Positions 27,301-34,924 of a stretch of DNA of 64,000 nt are shown here, one piece after another. The stretch is from positions 372,001 to 436,000 of the forward strand of contig DDPF01000010.1 in assembly GCA_002342065.1 (NCBI GenBank). The letters run 5' to 3'. Under the pieces are notes generated by a model that saw only the letters and a list, made by a program, of their open reading frames with translations, did not search any database and was not told the DNA's origin. The stretch's first letter is position 1. Each line of letters starts with the position of its first letter. The stretch comes from Bacteroidetes bacterium UBA2475 (GTDB taxonomy: Bacteria; Bacteroidota; Bacteroidia; B-17B0; Aurantibacillaceae). A program made the translations under genes and the position numbers.

Positions 27301-27699
27301 ATTACAGAACGTGGTGGTGTATTAGGTGCCATGGAAACCATGTACCAGCGTAGCAAGATCCAGGAAGAAAGTTTGTATTACGAAACTTTAAAACATAATG
27401 GTGAATATCCATTAATTGGTGTAAATACTTTTTTAAGTTCTAAAGGCAGTCCAACTGTTTTGCCTAGAGAAGTTATTCGTAGTACCACCGAAGAAAAAGA
27501 AGACCAGATAAACACGCGCAATAGCTTATGGGAAACCCATAAAGATAAGAGTCCTGCCATATTGAAAGAGTTACAGCGTGCGGCCATACAGAACGAAAAT
27601 TTATTTGACGGTTTAATGGAAGCGGTTAAATATTGTTCTTTAGGCCAAATTACCAATGCATTATTTGAGGTTGGTGGACAGTATAGAAGAAATATGTAA
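24316..27699 (+). CDS. icmF: Fused isobutyryl-CoA mutase IcmF (B12 domain, GTPase chaperone, mutase)
   Basis: Adenosylcobalamin-dependent enzyme that interconverts isobutyryl- and n-butyryl-CoA. The 1127-residue chain shows the IcmF order: N-terminal cobalamin-binding domain with [16 protein letters not shown] and [14 protein letters not shown], then a MeaB-like G-domain with [38 protein letters not shown] and [10 protein letters not shown], then the mutase barrel ([20 protein letters not shown] ... [19 protein letters not shown] ... [14 protein letters not shown]). The built-in GTPase protects and reloads the cofactor. Fusion is known for IcmF; a distinct methylmalonyl-CoA mutase is not present here. 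Stop overlaps the next ATG (TAATG). Confidence 0.94.
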   Translation: [1127 protein letters not shown]

Positions 27700-29117
27700 T
27701 GACTTGTTTTAAAAAATATAACTTCATATTAAAAAAAGTGCTTTTCTTAAGCACTTTTTTATTTTTGAATTTATTTCTACTCTCTCAATCCGACACAATT
27801 GCCGTATCTGAGAACATAGAATTAGCGCGTGGACAATTTTCTAAAAATCCGGCAGAGGGTTTAAAGTTTGCAATAAAAGCACTCGATCTTGCCATACAAA
27901 GTAACAATAAAAAATTTATAGGTAAGGCCAGCAACACATTAGGTTCTGCATATTACTTCCTAGGTAATAATGATTCTGCAGAAGCTTACCAATCAAAAGC
28001 ACTTGAAATTCAATTGGAGATCGACGACCCTGAAGGTCTGGGCCGCTCCTATGCCAACCTTGGCACCATATATTCCGAAAAAGGATTACACGACAAAGCC
28101 ATCCAATATTTTTTAAAGGCGGAAAAAAAATTCCTTGATATAAATTACCTGTTGGGCTTAAGCAAAACATATAATAGCCTTGGTATTTTATTTTATAGCA
28201 CAAAAGATTTTACTAACGCAGCGAGATATTATTCCAACGGATTAAAAATAGCTCGTGAGCTTAAAGACGAAACACTTTATTATAGTATTGCTACTAACCT
28301 CGCCAACACATTAGGCTATCAGCATAAAACCAAAGAAGCGCTTTTTATGTACATGACGGCCTATAACATTGCCAAACGCCAAAATAATTTTTCTGATCTT
28401 ACCGCCATTTGTAATAGCATTTGCCAGCAATATCTGGCATTAGAAAATATTCAGTCTGCAAAAAAATACAATGCAGAAGCAAGGGCGTTAATAAGTAAAT
28501 ATGAGTTAAGTAATTACTTTAAAATTGCAGCATTTGGAAATTATGGCATTCTACTTAAAAACGATGGTAAAACTAAAGAAGCAATTGTTTATCTGGATTC
28601 GGCACTAACGTATGCAAAAGAGAGCGGCGACCTATCAAAACAAATTGATCTGCATTTGGAAATTAGCAGGCCCCTATTAAAGGAAAAGAGATATGACGAA
28701 GCAATGGAGAATATTTACACTGCTAATGAATTAAAAGATTCTCTGTACACATTAAACCTTGAAGATAAATTAGCAGAAGTAAATGCGGTACATAATACAG
28801 AAAAAAAGGACCAAGAGATTTCTTTATTGAACAGCCAAAGAAGAAATCAAAAAAAAGTAAATATACTTTTGATATTGATCGTAATTGTTTCTCTGATATC
28901 ACTTATTATTGCTATTTACAGTTATGTTAGAAAACGCAAAACAAGTGAACTTATTTCTGCTCAAAAACAGGAAGTAGAAGCAAAAAACCTGATCATTGAA
29001 CGTAAACAAAAAGAGATCATAGATTCAATAAAATACGCTCAGCGTATCCAAAACGCGCATTTACCTAAGGAAACATATATTTCTAAAAATTTAGACCGCT
29101 TGAAAAAAGATCTGTGA
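27699..29117 (+). CDS. TPR signalling protein with membrane helix and coiled coil, no output domain
   Basis: A 472-residue protein starting one base into the icmF stop (TAATG). Signal segment residues 11-30, then about seven TPR units (such as LGRSYANLGTIYSEKGLHDKAIQYFLKAE), a membrane helix at about residues 388-410 and a charged coiled coil ending IDSIKYAQRIQNAHLPKETY ... RLKKDL. The paralogue downstream continues from the same SI.YA.R.Q motif into a SpoIIE phosphatase; this one stops. Either it lost that domain or it acts as a stand-alone partner. Its signal-peptide codons overlap a terminator-like hairpin. Confidence 0.75.
   Translation: MTCFKKYNFILKKVLFLSTFLFLNLFLLSQSDTIAVSENIELARGQFSKNPAEGLKFAIKALDLAIQSNNKKFIGKASNTLGSAYYFLGNNDSAEAYQSKALEIQLEIDDPEGLGRSYANLGTIYSEKGLHDKAIQYFLKAEKKFLDINYLLGLSKTYNSLGILFYSTKDFTNAARYYSNGLKIARELKDETLYYSIATNLANTLGYQHKTKEALFMYMTAYNIAKRQNNFSDLTAICNSICQQYLALENIQSAKKYNAEARALISKYELSNYFKIAAFGNYGILLKNDGKTKEAIVYLDSALTYAKESGDLSKQIDLHLEISRPLLKEKRYDEAMENIYTANELKDSLYTLNLEDKLAEVNAVHNTEKKDQEISLLNSQRRNQKKVNILLILIVIVSLISLIIAIYSYVRKRKTSELISAQKQEVEAKNLIIERKQKEIIDSIKYAQRIQNAHLPKETYISKNLDRLKKDL
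27731..27762 (+). terminator. Terminator-like hairpin inside the signal-peptide codons of the TPR gene
   Basis: AAAAAAGTGCTT (27732-27743) and AAGCACTTTTTT (27749-27760) are perfect 12-bp arms with a 5-nt loop and a T-run. It lies 32 bp after the icmF stop, where an intrinsic terminator is expected, yet also codes for residues about 11-21 of the next protein. Confidence 0.55.
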
Positions 29118-29182
29118 TCTTATTTTATTAAATAAAATACAAAAAAATCAATAAATTTTCTATCTTCGTTTAGCAAAATCAA

Positions 29183-31444
29183 ATGTCATCTATTTTTTTT
29201 ACAAATAAATCTTTTACGAAAATATTTTTCGGGGTTTTTCTATTGGCTTTTGGTTTTTATACCGTCGCAGATAATGGCCGCAAATTAGATTCCCTTTATA
29301 CCATTGTAAAAACTTCTAATAACGATACAGTAAAAATTAATGCGCAAATTAAGATCGCCACTATTTTATTGAAAGAAGATACAGTTAAAGCCCTGCACGA
29401 AATAAAAAAAATTACTTACGCGCTTAATGCGGTCACCAATAAACCTTATGTATTTAAGGTATACGAAAAATTAGGCAGGCTTTGCAATTATAATGAGATG
29501 TATCAAAAAGCCCGATACTATTATGACGCAGGTCTTTCAAAAGCAAAAACTGAAAAAAATATTGAGTGGCAGGCCAAATTCTATGCGCGTATTGCTGATC
29601 TATTACAAAGCGAAGATCTCTCAAAACAATGTATCGCTTATTTTGATAGCGCATTAGCTGTTGCAAAAACAGGCGATGAAAAACTATTGGCTGATATTTT
29701 AATGAAAAAAGGACGCGGCCATTACGACATCGGGGACTACAAAGTAGCAATGGATAATTATATACAAGCACAACGTTTATTTGAAAAAAACAAATGGCAA
29801 AATGTAGAATATGGACACTTGCTACATTTTATTGGCTCTGTATTTAAGCAGCAGAATTTTTATGATAAAGCGCTTAATTATTATGAACAGGAATTAAAAC
29901 TTTCACGTGACATAAAAGATAAAGCGTTAGAAGCAGAAGCGCTTTATTTGTGCGCAAGTATGTATGGCACAAAAGGTGATCTTGATAAGGAATTGATCTA
30001 TTTAAAAAATGCCATTGAGCTTTTTAAAGAGCAAAACAACTTGAGGATGCTAGGTCTAATGTATAGCAATCTTTCAGCTAATCATTCCGACAGGAAGAAA
30101 TATAAAGAAGCAATTGCCAGCTGTGAACACGCTTTAGAGATATTTAAAGAAACTGGCGAAGATGAAAGCAGCGCCGCAACATTAAGGAATTTGGGAGACT
30201 TGTATTCTAAGACTGGAAATCCAAAAAAAGCGTTAGAGTATTTTAAAAAAGCAATGGATGCAGCTATGAAAATTGAAACAAAACAGCTTTTAAATAAATC
30301 AGAGATCACACAATCTATGGCCTTCGCCTACTCTGATCTAGGTGATTATAAATCAGCTTTTAATTTATTATTAGAGCATCGTAGCTTAAGTGATAGTCTC
30401 AGTAATGTAAGTAATGTAGAATACCTCCACACTTTAGAAAAACAATACGATACCGAAAAGAAGGAAAAAGAAATTGCTTTGCAAAAAGTGGAGATTGATA
30501 AAACCAACGCTGTTGTTAAACAACAGGCCACGCAGCGTAACGCTATGATAATTGGTTGTATTTTGGTTTTAATTATTGCCGGTATTTCTATTGTGGCTTT
30601 TATAAATAAACGTAAAACAAGCAGATTATTATCGAAACAAGTTGGCGAAATAAATTACCAGAATACTATTATTAAAGAAAAAAATAAAGATATTACAGAT
30701 AGTATTCAATACGCTAAACGTTTGCAGGAAGCTGTGTTTCCAGAAACGGATGTACTGAATACTTTTTTTGCTGAATCGTTTGTTCTCTTCCGTCCCAAAG
30801 ATATTGTGAGTGGTGATTTTTATTGGTTCGAAGAAGTGGGCGATAAAACTATTTTAGTTGTTGGCGATTGCACTGGTCATGGTGTACCCGGAGCTTTCAT
30901 GTCTATTCTCGGACATAATTTATTGAATCAAATTATTTTAGAAGAAGGTGTAACAACCCCCGGAAAAATATTGAACGTATTAGATAAACGCGTTACCAGT
31001 GCGCTAAATAAAAGAGAAAGCAAAGAAGCTAATAACGACGGTATGGACATGGTAATTTGTGTGATAGATAAAACAAAAAATAAATTAGCATATGCCGGAG
31101 CCAATCGGCCATTAGTAATAAGACGCAATAATGAATTGATAGAGCTAAAGCCTAACAAGCATGCTATTGGAGGCATACAGGACAGTACATGTAAATTATT
31201 CATGCAGGAAGAAATTGATATTAAGCAAGCAGATGTTTTATATATGTTCTCTGATGGATATTACGATCAGTTTGGAGGACCAAAAGGAAAAAAATTCAAA
31301 TACAAACAACTAACCGGTCATATACTGTCGATGGCAACCCATTCGCTTGAAGAACAGAAAAAAATATTGGCCGATACCATTGTAACCTGGCAGGGGAATT
31401 TAGAACAGGTTGACGATATTTGCGTAGTTGGAGTAAAAATTTAA
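29183..31444 (+). CDS. TPR sensor protein with SpoIIE-type PP2C phosphatase domain
   Basis: A 753-residue membrane phosphatase. The N-terminus has a signal segment, followed by about eight TPR units (residues 60-410), one membrane helix at about 455-475 (NAMIIGCILVLIIAGISIVA), and a coiled-coil link DITDSIQYAKRLQEAVFPE. The SpoIIE/PP2C domain has SGDFYWFEE, VVGDCTGHGVPGAFMSILGHNLL and YMFSDGYYDQFGGPKGKKF motifs with metal-binding aspartates. It probably dephosphorylates an anti-sigma-factor antagonist or similar target after TPR-sensed input; target unknown. Paralogue of the preceding gene. -7 element TATCTTCG at 29161-29168. Confidence 0.88.
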   Translation: MSSIFFTNKSFTKIFFGVFLLAFGFYTVADNGRKLDSLYTIVKTSNNDTVKINAQIKIATILLKEDTVKALHEIKKITYALNAVTNKPYVFKVYEKLGRLCNYNEMYQKARYYYDAGLSKAKTEKNIEWQAKFYARIADLLQSEDLSKQCIAYFDSALAVAKTGDEKLLADILMKKGRGHYDIGDYKVAMDNYIQAQRLFEKNKWQNVEYGHLLHFIGSVFKQQNFYDKALNYYEQELKLSRDIKDKALEAEALYLCASMYGTKGDLDKELIYLKNAIELFKEQNNLRMLGLMYSNLSANHSDRKKYKEAIASCEHALEIFKETGEDESSAATLRNLGDLYSKTGNPKKALEYFKKAMDAAMKIETKQLLNKSEITQSMAFAYSDLGDYKSAFNLLLEHRSLSDSLSNVSNVEYLHTLEKQYDTEKKEKEIALQKVEIDKTNAVVKQQATQRNAMIIGCILVLIIAGISIVAFINKRKTSRLLSKQVGEINYQNTIIKEKNKDITDSIQYAKRLQEAVFPETDVLNTFFAESFVLFRPKDIVSGDFYWFEEVGDKTILVVGDCTGHGVPGAFMSILGHNLLNQIILEEGVTTPGKILNVLDKRVTSALNKRESKEANNDGMDMVICVIDKTKNKLAYAGANRPLVIRRNNELIELKPNKHAIGGIQDSTCKLFMQEEIDIKQADVLYMFSDGYYDQFGGPKGKKFKYKQLTGHILSMATHSLEEQKKILADTIVTWQGNLEQVDDICVVGVKI

Positions 31445-31446
31445 TT

Positions 31447-31848
31447 ATGAACTCGCTCATTATTTTAAGAGGATTACCGGGTTCCGGAAAAACAACACTC
31501 GCTAATTTATTAAGCGAAAATAAATGGCCGGTCTTTTCTATCGACAGTTATTTTACCGATCCCAAAACAAATGAATACAATTTCCAGTTCGATAAAAATC
31601 ATTTGGCTTATAAAAATTGTGAAAATCAAACCCGGCAGGCCATGCAAAATAAAACAGAAAAAATTTTTATTGATAATGTTTTTAGCCTCGATTGGGAAAT
31701 TGAACCATACTTTAAATTAGCTTCTGAGTTTAATTATTCGGTTTTTGTTACCACCGTAGAAAATTACCAAGGCCATAAAAACACTCATAAAATAAGTGAA
31801 GAGCAGATCCAAAAAATGGCAGCCAAGTACAAGGTAAAACTCCTGTAA
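31447..31848 (+). CDS. P-loop AAA/kinase-like protein, about 133 residues
   Basis: Start ATG 31447 (MNSLIILRGLPGSGKTTLANLL), 2 nt after the phosphatase stop; upstream in-frame codons overlap that gene and are ignored. Walker A is GLPGSGKTTLA, the later FSIDSYFTDP and KIFIDNVFSLDWEIEPYF fit the polynucleotide-kinase/NEDD4BP2-like P-loop group that acts on nucleic-acid ends or small substrates. Short and without accessory domain. Substrate cannot be inferred. Co-transcribed with the phosphatase by spacing. Confidence 0.75.
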   Translation: MNSLIILRGLPGSGKTTLANLLSENKWPVFSIDSYFTDPKTNEYNFQFDKNHLAYKNCENQTRQAMQNKTEKIFIDNVFSLDWEIEPYFKLASEFNYSVFVTTVENYQGHKNTHKISEEQIQKMAAKYKVKLL

Positions 31849-31932
31849 CCCTTATTATTATTGAAGCAAAAGCATTTAACAAAACTTAAGCTTGGTGTTA
31901 AAAACCCGTCTTCAGCTTATCTAAATTTCCTG

Positions 31933-31940
31933 TATCTTTA
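31933..31940 (+). promoter_or_regulatory. -7 element upstream of the MORN protein gene
   Basis: TATCTTTA matches TAnnTTTG except for the last base and lies 24 nt before the start codon of the next gene. No clear -33 TTG at proper spacing, so moderate confidence. Confidence 0.4.
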
Positions 31941-31964
31941 TACATTAAATTACTTATAGAATTT

Positions 31965-32753
31965 ATGAGAAAACTATTATTTATCGGGTTTATTTTTAAC
32001 TGCATTTTTTTCTACGGACAAACAACTGATGCCGCAGGAAAAAAACAAGGCTATTGGAAACAAAAAGACGAAAAAACAAACAAACTTATGTTTGAAGGTG
32101 AATTTAAAGACGATAGACCTATCGGGATATTTAAATATTATTATCCTAACGATTCCATTCGTGCTATCATCAATTTTAAAAAAGGTGGTAAAACTGCTTA
32201 TGCGAAATTATTTCACTACACAGGTAAACGTATGGGCGAAGGAAAATATAACAGCGAAGTTCTTTCTGCATTAAGTCGCGATAGCGTTTGGTTATTTTAT
32301 GATGAAGCCGGAATTCTTATCTCAAAAGACAAATACGTTAACGGAAAAAAAGAAGGCGTTAGTTACGTGTATTTACCTGACGGAAAATTAGCCGAAGAAA
32401 AAAATTATAAAGCCGATGTGTTGAACGGCCCTTTTAAATTATATTTTGACGGCGTTAAGCTTAGAGGTTTAGGTGCATACAAGGATGGATTGTTAGAAGG
32501 AAAAGTAAGTTATTATTTTCCTAATGGTACTGAGGTAGCAACAGGCTCTTATATAAAGGATAGAAAAAATGGTCCTTGGATCTACAAAGAAGAGAACGGA
32601 AAAATAAAAGAAAAAGAATTATATAAAGAAGGAAAAAAAGCAACTCAAAAAGAGACGGACGAATTTTTTAATAAAGGAAAAAAGACCAGTGCAACAACAA
32701 CAACTGGTACAGTAACAACAAAAGAAGATCCGAAAAAAGGAGCAAAAAAATAA
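31965..32753 (+). CDS. MORN_2/YwqK-type repeat protein
   Basis: The 262-residue secreted protein has a signal peptide (residues 1-18, IFFYGQ) and about six MORN-variant units with the pattern x-G-x-Y-x-x-G-K-x-x-G-x-W (MFEGEFKDDRPIGIFKYYY, KDKYVNGKKEGVSYVYLPDG, GAYKDGLLEGKVSYYFPNG). Many such proteins are annotated as YwqK-type antitoxins, but nothing toxin-like is nearby. The C-terminus is a Lys/Thr-rich tail. Its stop is directly followed by the mnmA ATG (TAAATG), so they form an operon. Function unknown. Confidence 0.8.
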   Translation: MRKLLFIGFIFNCIFFYGQTTDAAGKKQGYWKQKDEKTNKLMFEGEFKDDRPIGIFKYYYPNDSIRAIINFKKGGKTAYAKLFHYTGKRMGEGKYNSEVLSALSRDSVWLFYDEAGILISKDKYVNGKKEGVSYVYLPDGKLAEEKNYKADVLNGPFKLYFDGVKLRGLGAYKDGLLEGKVSYYFPNGTEVATGSYIKDRKNGPWIYKEENGKIKEKELYKEGKKATQKETDEFFNKGKKTSATTTTGTVTTKEDPKKGAKK

Positions 32754-33851
32754 ATGAGCAAAAAAGGGAAGGTTTTAGTAGCCATGAGTGGTGGTATTGA
32801 TAGCAGCGTTACTGCTATGATGCTGCACGAAGCAGGTTACGAAGTGATAGGGATAACCATGAAAACATGGGATTATGAAAGCTCAGGCTCCAGCAAACGC
32901 GAAACCGGTTGCTGCAGCCTGGATAGTATTAACGATGCCCGCACCATGGCGGTACAATTTGGCTTCCCACATTATATTTTAGATATACGCGGTGAATTTG
33001 GAAAACAGATCATTGATAATTTTGTTGAAGAATATTTAGCGGGCCGTACCCCTAATCCTTGTGTTTTATGTAACACACATATTAAATGGGATGCACTTTT
33101 AAAACGTGCCGATATGTTGGATTGCGAATTTATTGCTACGGGACATTACGCACGTTTAAGAAAAGAAAATAACAGAACCATTATTCATAAAGGTGTTGAT
33201 CTTACAAAAGACCAAACTTATGTTTTGTGGGGATTGGATCAGGATTGTTTGAACCGCACCATGTTTCCTTTAGGTGGATTTAAAAAAACAGAAATAAAAC
33301 AAATGGCAAAAGATGCCGGCTTTTATGACCTCGCTAACAAAAGCGAGAGTTATGATATTTGCTTTGTACCAGATAACGATTACCGTGCTTTTTTAAATCA
33401 CCGTATGCCCGACCTTGAAAAAAAAGTAGCCGGTGGCGATTTTATTTATAAAGATAAAAAAGTAGGTAAACATAAAGGTTACCCCTACTTTACTGTTGGG
33501 CAACGCAAAGGTTTAGAAATTGCTATGGGCGTACCTGTTTTTGTAAAAGAAATTATTCCTGAGACCAACACGGTTATTTTAGGAGATAAAGATGATCTTG
33601 AAGAAAACCATTTAACCGTTCGTGATTTTAATTTAATAAAATACGAAACCCTTCCACACGATTTTGTTGGCTTAACAAAGATCCGTTATAAAGATCCCGG
33701 CACTTTAGCAACTATAAATACTATTGATAATAAACTGGATGTTATTTTCCATCAACCTGTAAATGGCGTGGCCCCTGGCCAAAGCGCCGTTATTTACGAA
33801 GGCGATGATCTTGTGGGTGGTGGTTTTATAAATAGGAAGGTTTTGATCTGA
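32754..33851 (+). CDS. mnmA: tRNA-specific 2-thiouridylase MnmA
   Basis: Adds sulphur to U34 of tRNA-Lys/Glu/Gln. The 365-residue protein has the PP-loop SGGIDSSVTAMML, the first catalytic cysteine in GRTPNPCVLCNTHIKW and the second in SESYDICFVPDNDY, and the C-terminal barrel with HKGYPYFTVGQRKGLEI and the final GVAPGQSAVIYEGDDLVGGG. Complete. It is the second gene of a pair with the MORN protein, apparently without functional link. Confidence 0.96.
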   Translation: MSKKGKVLVAMSGGIDSSVTAMMLHEAGYEVIGITMKTWDYESSGSSKRETGCCSLDSINDARTMAVQFGFPHYILDIRGEFGKQIIDNFVEEYLAGRTPNPCVLCNTHIKWDALLKRADMLDCEFIATGHYARLRKENNRTIIHKGVDLTKDQTYVLWGLDQDCLNRTMFPLGGFKKTEIKQMAKDAGFYDLANKSESYDICFVPDNDYRAFLNHRMPDLEKKVAGGDFIYKDKKVGKHKGYPYFTVGQRKGLEIAMGVPVFVKEIIPETNTVILGDKDDLEENHLTVRDFNLIKYETLPHDFVGLTKIRYKDPGTLATINTIDNKLDVIFHQPVNGVAPGQSAVIYEGDDLVGGGFINRKVLI

Positions 33852-33875
33852 TCTTATTTCATTTTCAAAATTCAA

Positions 33876-34065
33876 TCATTCGAAAATATCAGATCTCACT
33901 TCGCTGGTTTCAAGAGTTATTTCCTTAATTACATTATCAAAACCTTTTGTTGCAGTTTCAATTTTTAATAATAATTCTGCATTTGTTGGGTCGCTGGTAT
34001 CTTTAAAATTAAATAAGTTAACCAGCGCCTATACGTGCCTGGTTTAGATTATGACAGAGCCCATG
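33876..34065 (-). pseudogene. Frameshifted remnant resembling a histidine-kinase dimerisation segment
   Basis: On the minus strand a 49-codon open stretch ending TGA at 33876-33878 reads LVNLFNFKDTSDPTNAELLL and ends TSEVRSDIFE. It resembles the C-terminal side of a DHp (HisKA-like) helix pair. Upstream in a second frame the fragment LCHNLNQARIG precedes it, which would supply the phospho-acceptor-like His and join with a one-base shift near 34026. No start or catalytic domain follows. Coding-like composition, no neighbour of the same type. I treat it as a decayed gene end; homology is a guess. Confidence 0.4.
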
Positions 34066-34156
34066 CCGGAATATGATTTTGGTCATATTTTACAGAAGCA
34101 ATTAAAATTATTTTTATTATCTGTAATTGAGTTATAGAAATTACAACCTTAAAAAA

Positions 34157-34525
34157 ATGAAAATAACAATTAACGATCACAGAAAGATCTTTGCGATCCA
34201 GGAAGAATTTAACACGCTGTTTCCCTATCTTAAAGTGGAGTTTTTTTCTAAGCCTCATAAAAAGGATGGCGCAGCATCCAGCAAATTAGTAAAACACGCT
34301 AGTAAAACGTTGGGGGAGTGCCGAACGATACATAATACCGGCGATATAACGATCATTCCAACAATGACCGTTGCTGAACTGGAACAGCGTTTTGCCGATG
34401 TGTATGGCCTTGGAGTAGATGTTTTCAGAAAATCCGGAAAAAGCTGGCTTGAAACAACAGTAACAAATAGCTGGACACTTGAAGAGCAAAATAAGCAGGG
34501 TGAAGATCTTAGTAAATGGGCTTAA
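34157..34525 (+). CDS. Conserved hypothetical protein, 122 residues
   Basis: Start ATG 34157 (MKITINDHRKIFAIQEEFNT); a TTG ten codons upstream is less likely. The soluble mixed alpha/beta protein has NTLFPYLKVEFFSKPH, a TGDITIIPTMTVAELEQRFADVYGLGVDVFRKSG stretch and ends EDLSKWA. It lacks signal peptide and membrane helix. I believe near-identical proteins occur in other Bacteroidota but cannot name a function. Located 24 nt before the next small gene, likely co-transcribed. Confidence 0.7.
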   Translation: MKITINDHRKIFAIQEEFNTLFPYLKVEFFSKPHKKDGAASSKLVKHASKTLGECRTIHNTGDITIIPTMTVAELEQRFADVYGLGVDVFRKSGKSWLETTVTNSWTLEEQNKQGEDLSKWA

Positions 34526-34549
34526 TAACTAAATTTAAAACAATAGTAA

Positions 34550-34753
34550 GTGGATTTTTTGAAGAAAAAAACAACTTGGTCTAATATTGAATTAGCCATT
34601 TTTAAAATTTGTGTTTTTAGTGCCGGAATTCTTTTTGGTGTGTTTTTCTATGATTACTTCAGACAATATTGCACCAATCTTCTTGTGCTATGTTTTATTA
34701 CATCCTTGTATGTTTTGTATTTATGGATACAAAAATTGAGGTCAAACAACTAA
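34550..34753 (+). CDS. Small two-helix membrane protein
   Basis: A 67-residue product from a GTG start (MDFLKKKTTWSNIELAIFKI). Two hydrophobic segments at about residues 14-34 and 41-60 with a lysine-rich N-terminus and KLRSNN tail, which fits a hairpin in the inner membrane. Follows the conserved hypothetical by 24 bp and precedes a terminator, so the two form a short operon. Function unknown. Confidence 0.6.
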   Translation: MDFLKKKTTWSNIELAIFKICVFSAGILFGVFFYDYFRQYCTNLLVLCFITSLYVLYLWIQKLRSNN

Positions 34754-34773
34754 AGGCTAAGAGTAAACAGAAT

Positions 34774-34808
34774 AAAAAAAGGCCACCATTTAGGTAGCCT
34801 TTTTTTGT
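34774..34808 (+). terminator. Intrinsic terminator after the small membrane gene
   Basis: AAAAAAAGGCCACC and GGTAGCCTTTTTTT pair with one mismatch around ATTTA. The A/T tails permit bidirectional function. Confidence 0.8.
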
Positions 34809-34833
34809 TTTAAATAAATTTTTTAACGCCTAT

Positions 34834-34918
34834 CGTCATTGCGAGCGGTAGCGAAGCAATCTAACACACAGTATTATCTGTGTTTGAGATCGCTTCGTCA
34901 TCCTTCCTCGCGATGACT
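34834..34918. repeat. Palindromic repeat, CGTCATTGCGAGCG family
   Basis: About 85 bp starting CGTCATTGCGAGCGGTAGCG and ending with the inverse CTCGCGATGAC, with a central CACAGTATTATCTGTG hairpin. AGCGAAGCAATCT is mirrored by GAGATCGCTTCGTC. This family occurs between genes in many bacteria. It lies 7 bp from the stop of the large type IX-secreted gene. Confidence 0.85.
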
Positions 34919-34924
34919 GGTAAA

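Noticed and set aside
31965..32753. Toxin-antitoxin module around the YwqK-type protein
   Set aside because: No toxin-like partner is adjacent; the neighbour is mnmA. The antitoxin label is a family naming habit.
34049..34258. 69-codon minus-strand frame
   Set aside because: It overlaps the conserved hypothetical gene on the plus strand and part of the kinase-like remnant; no domain or start signal.
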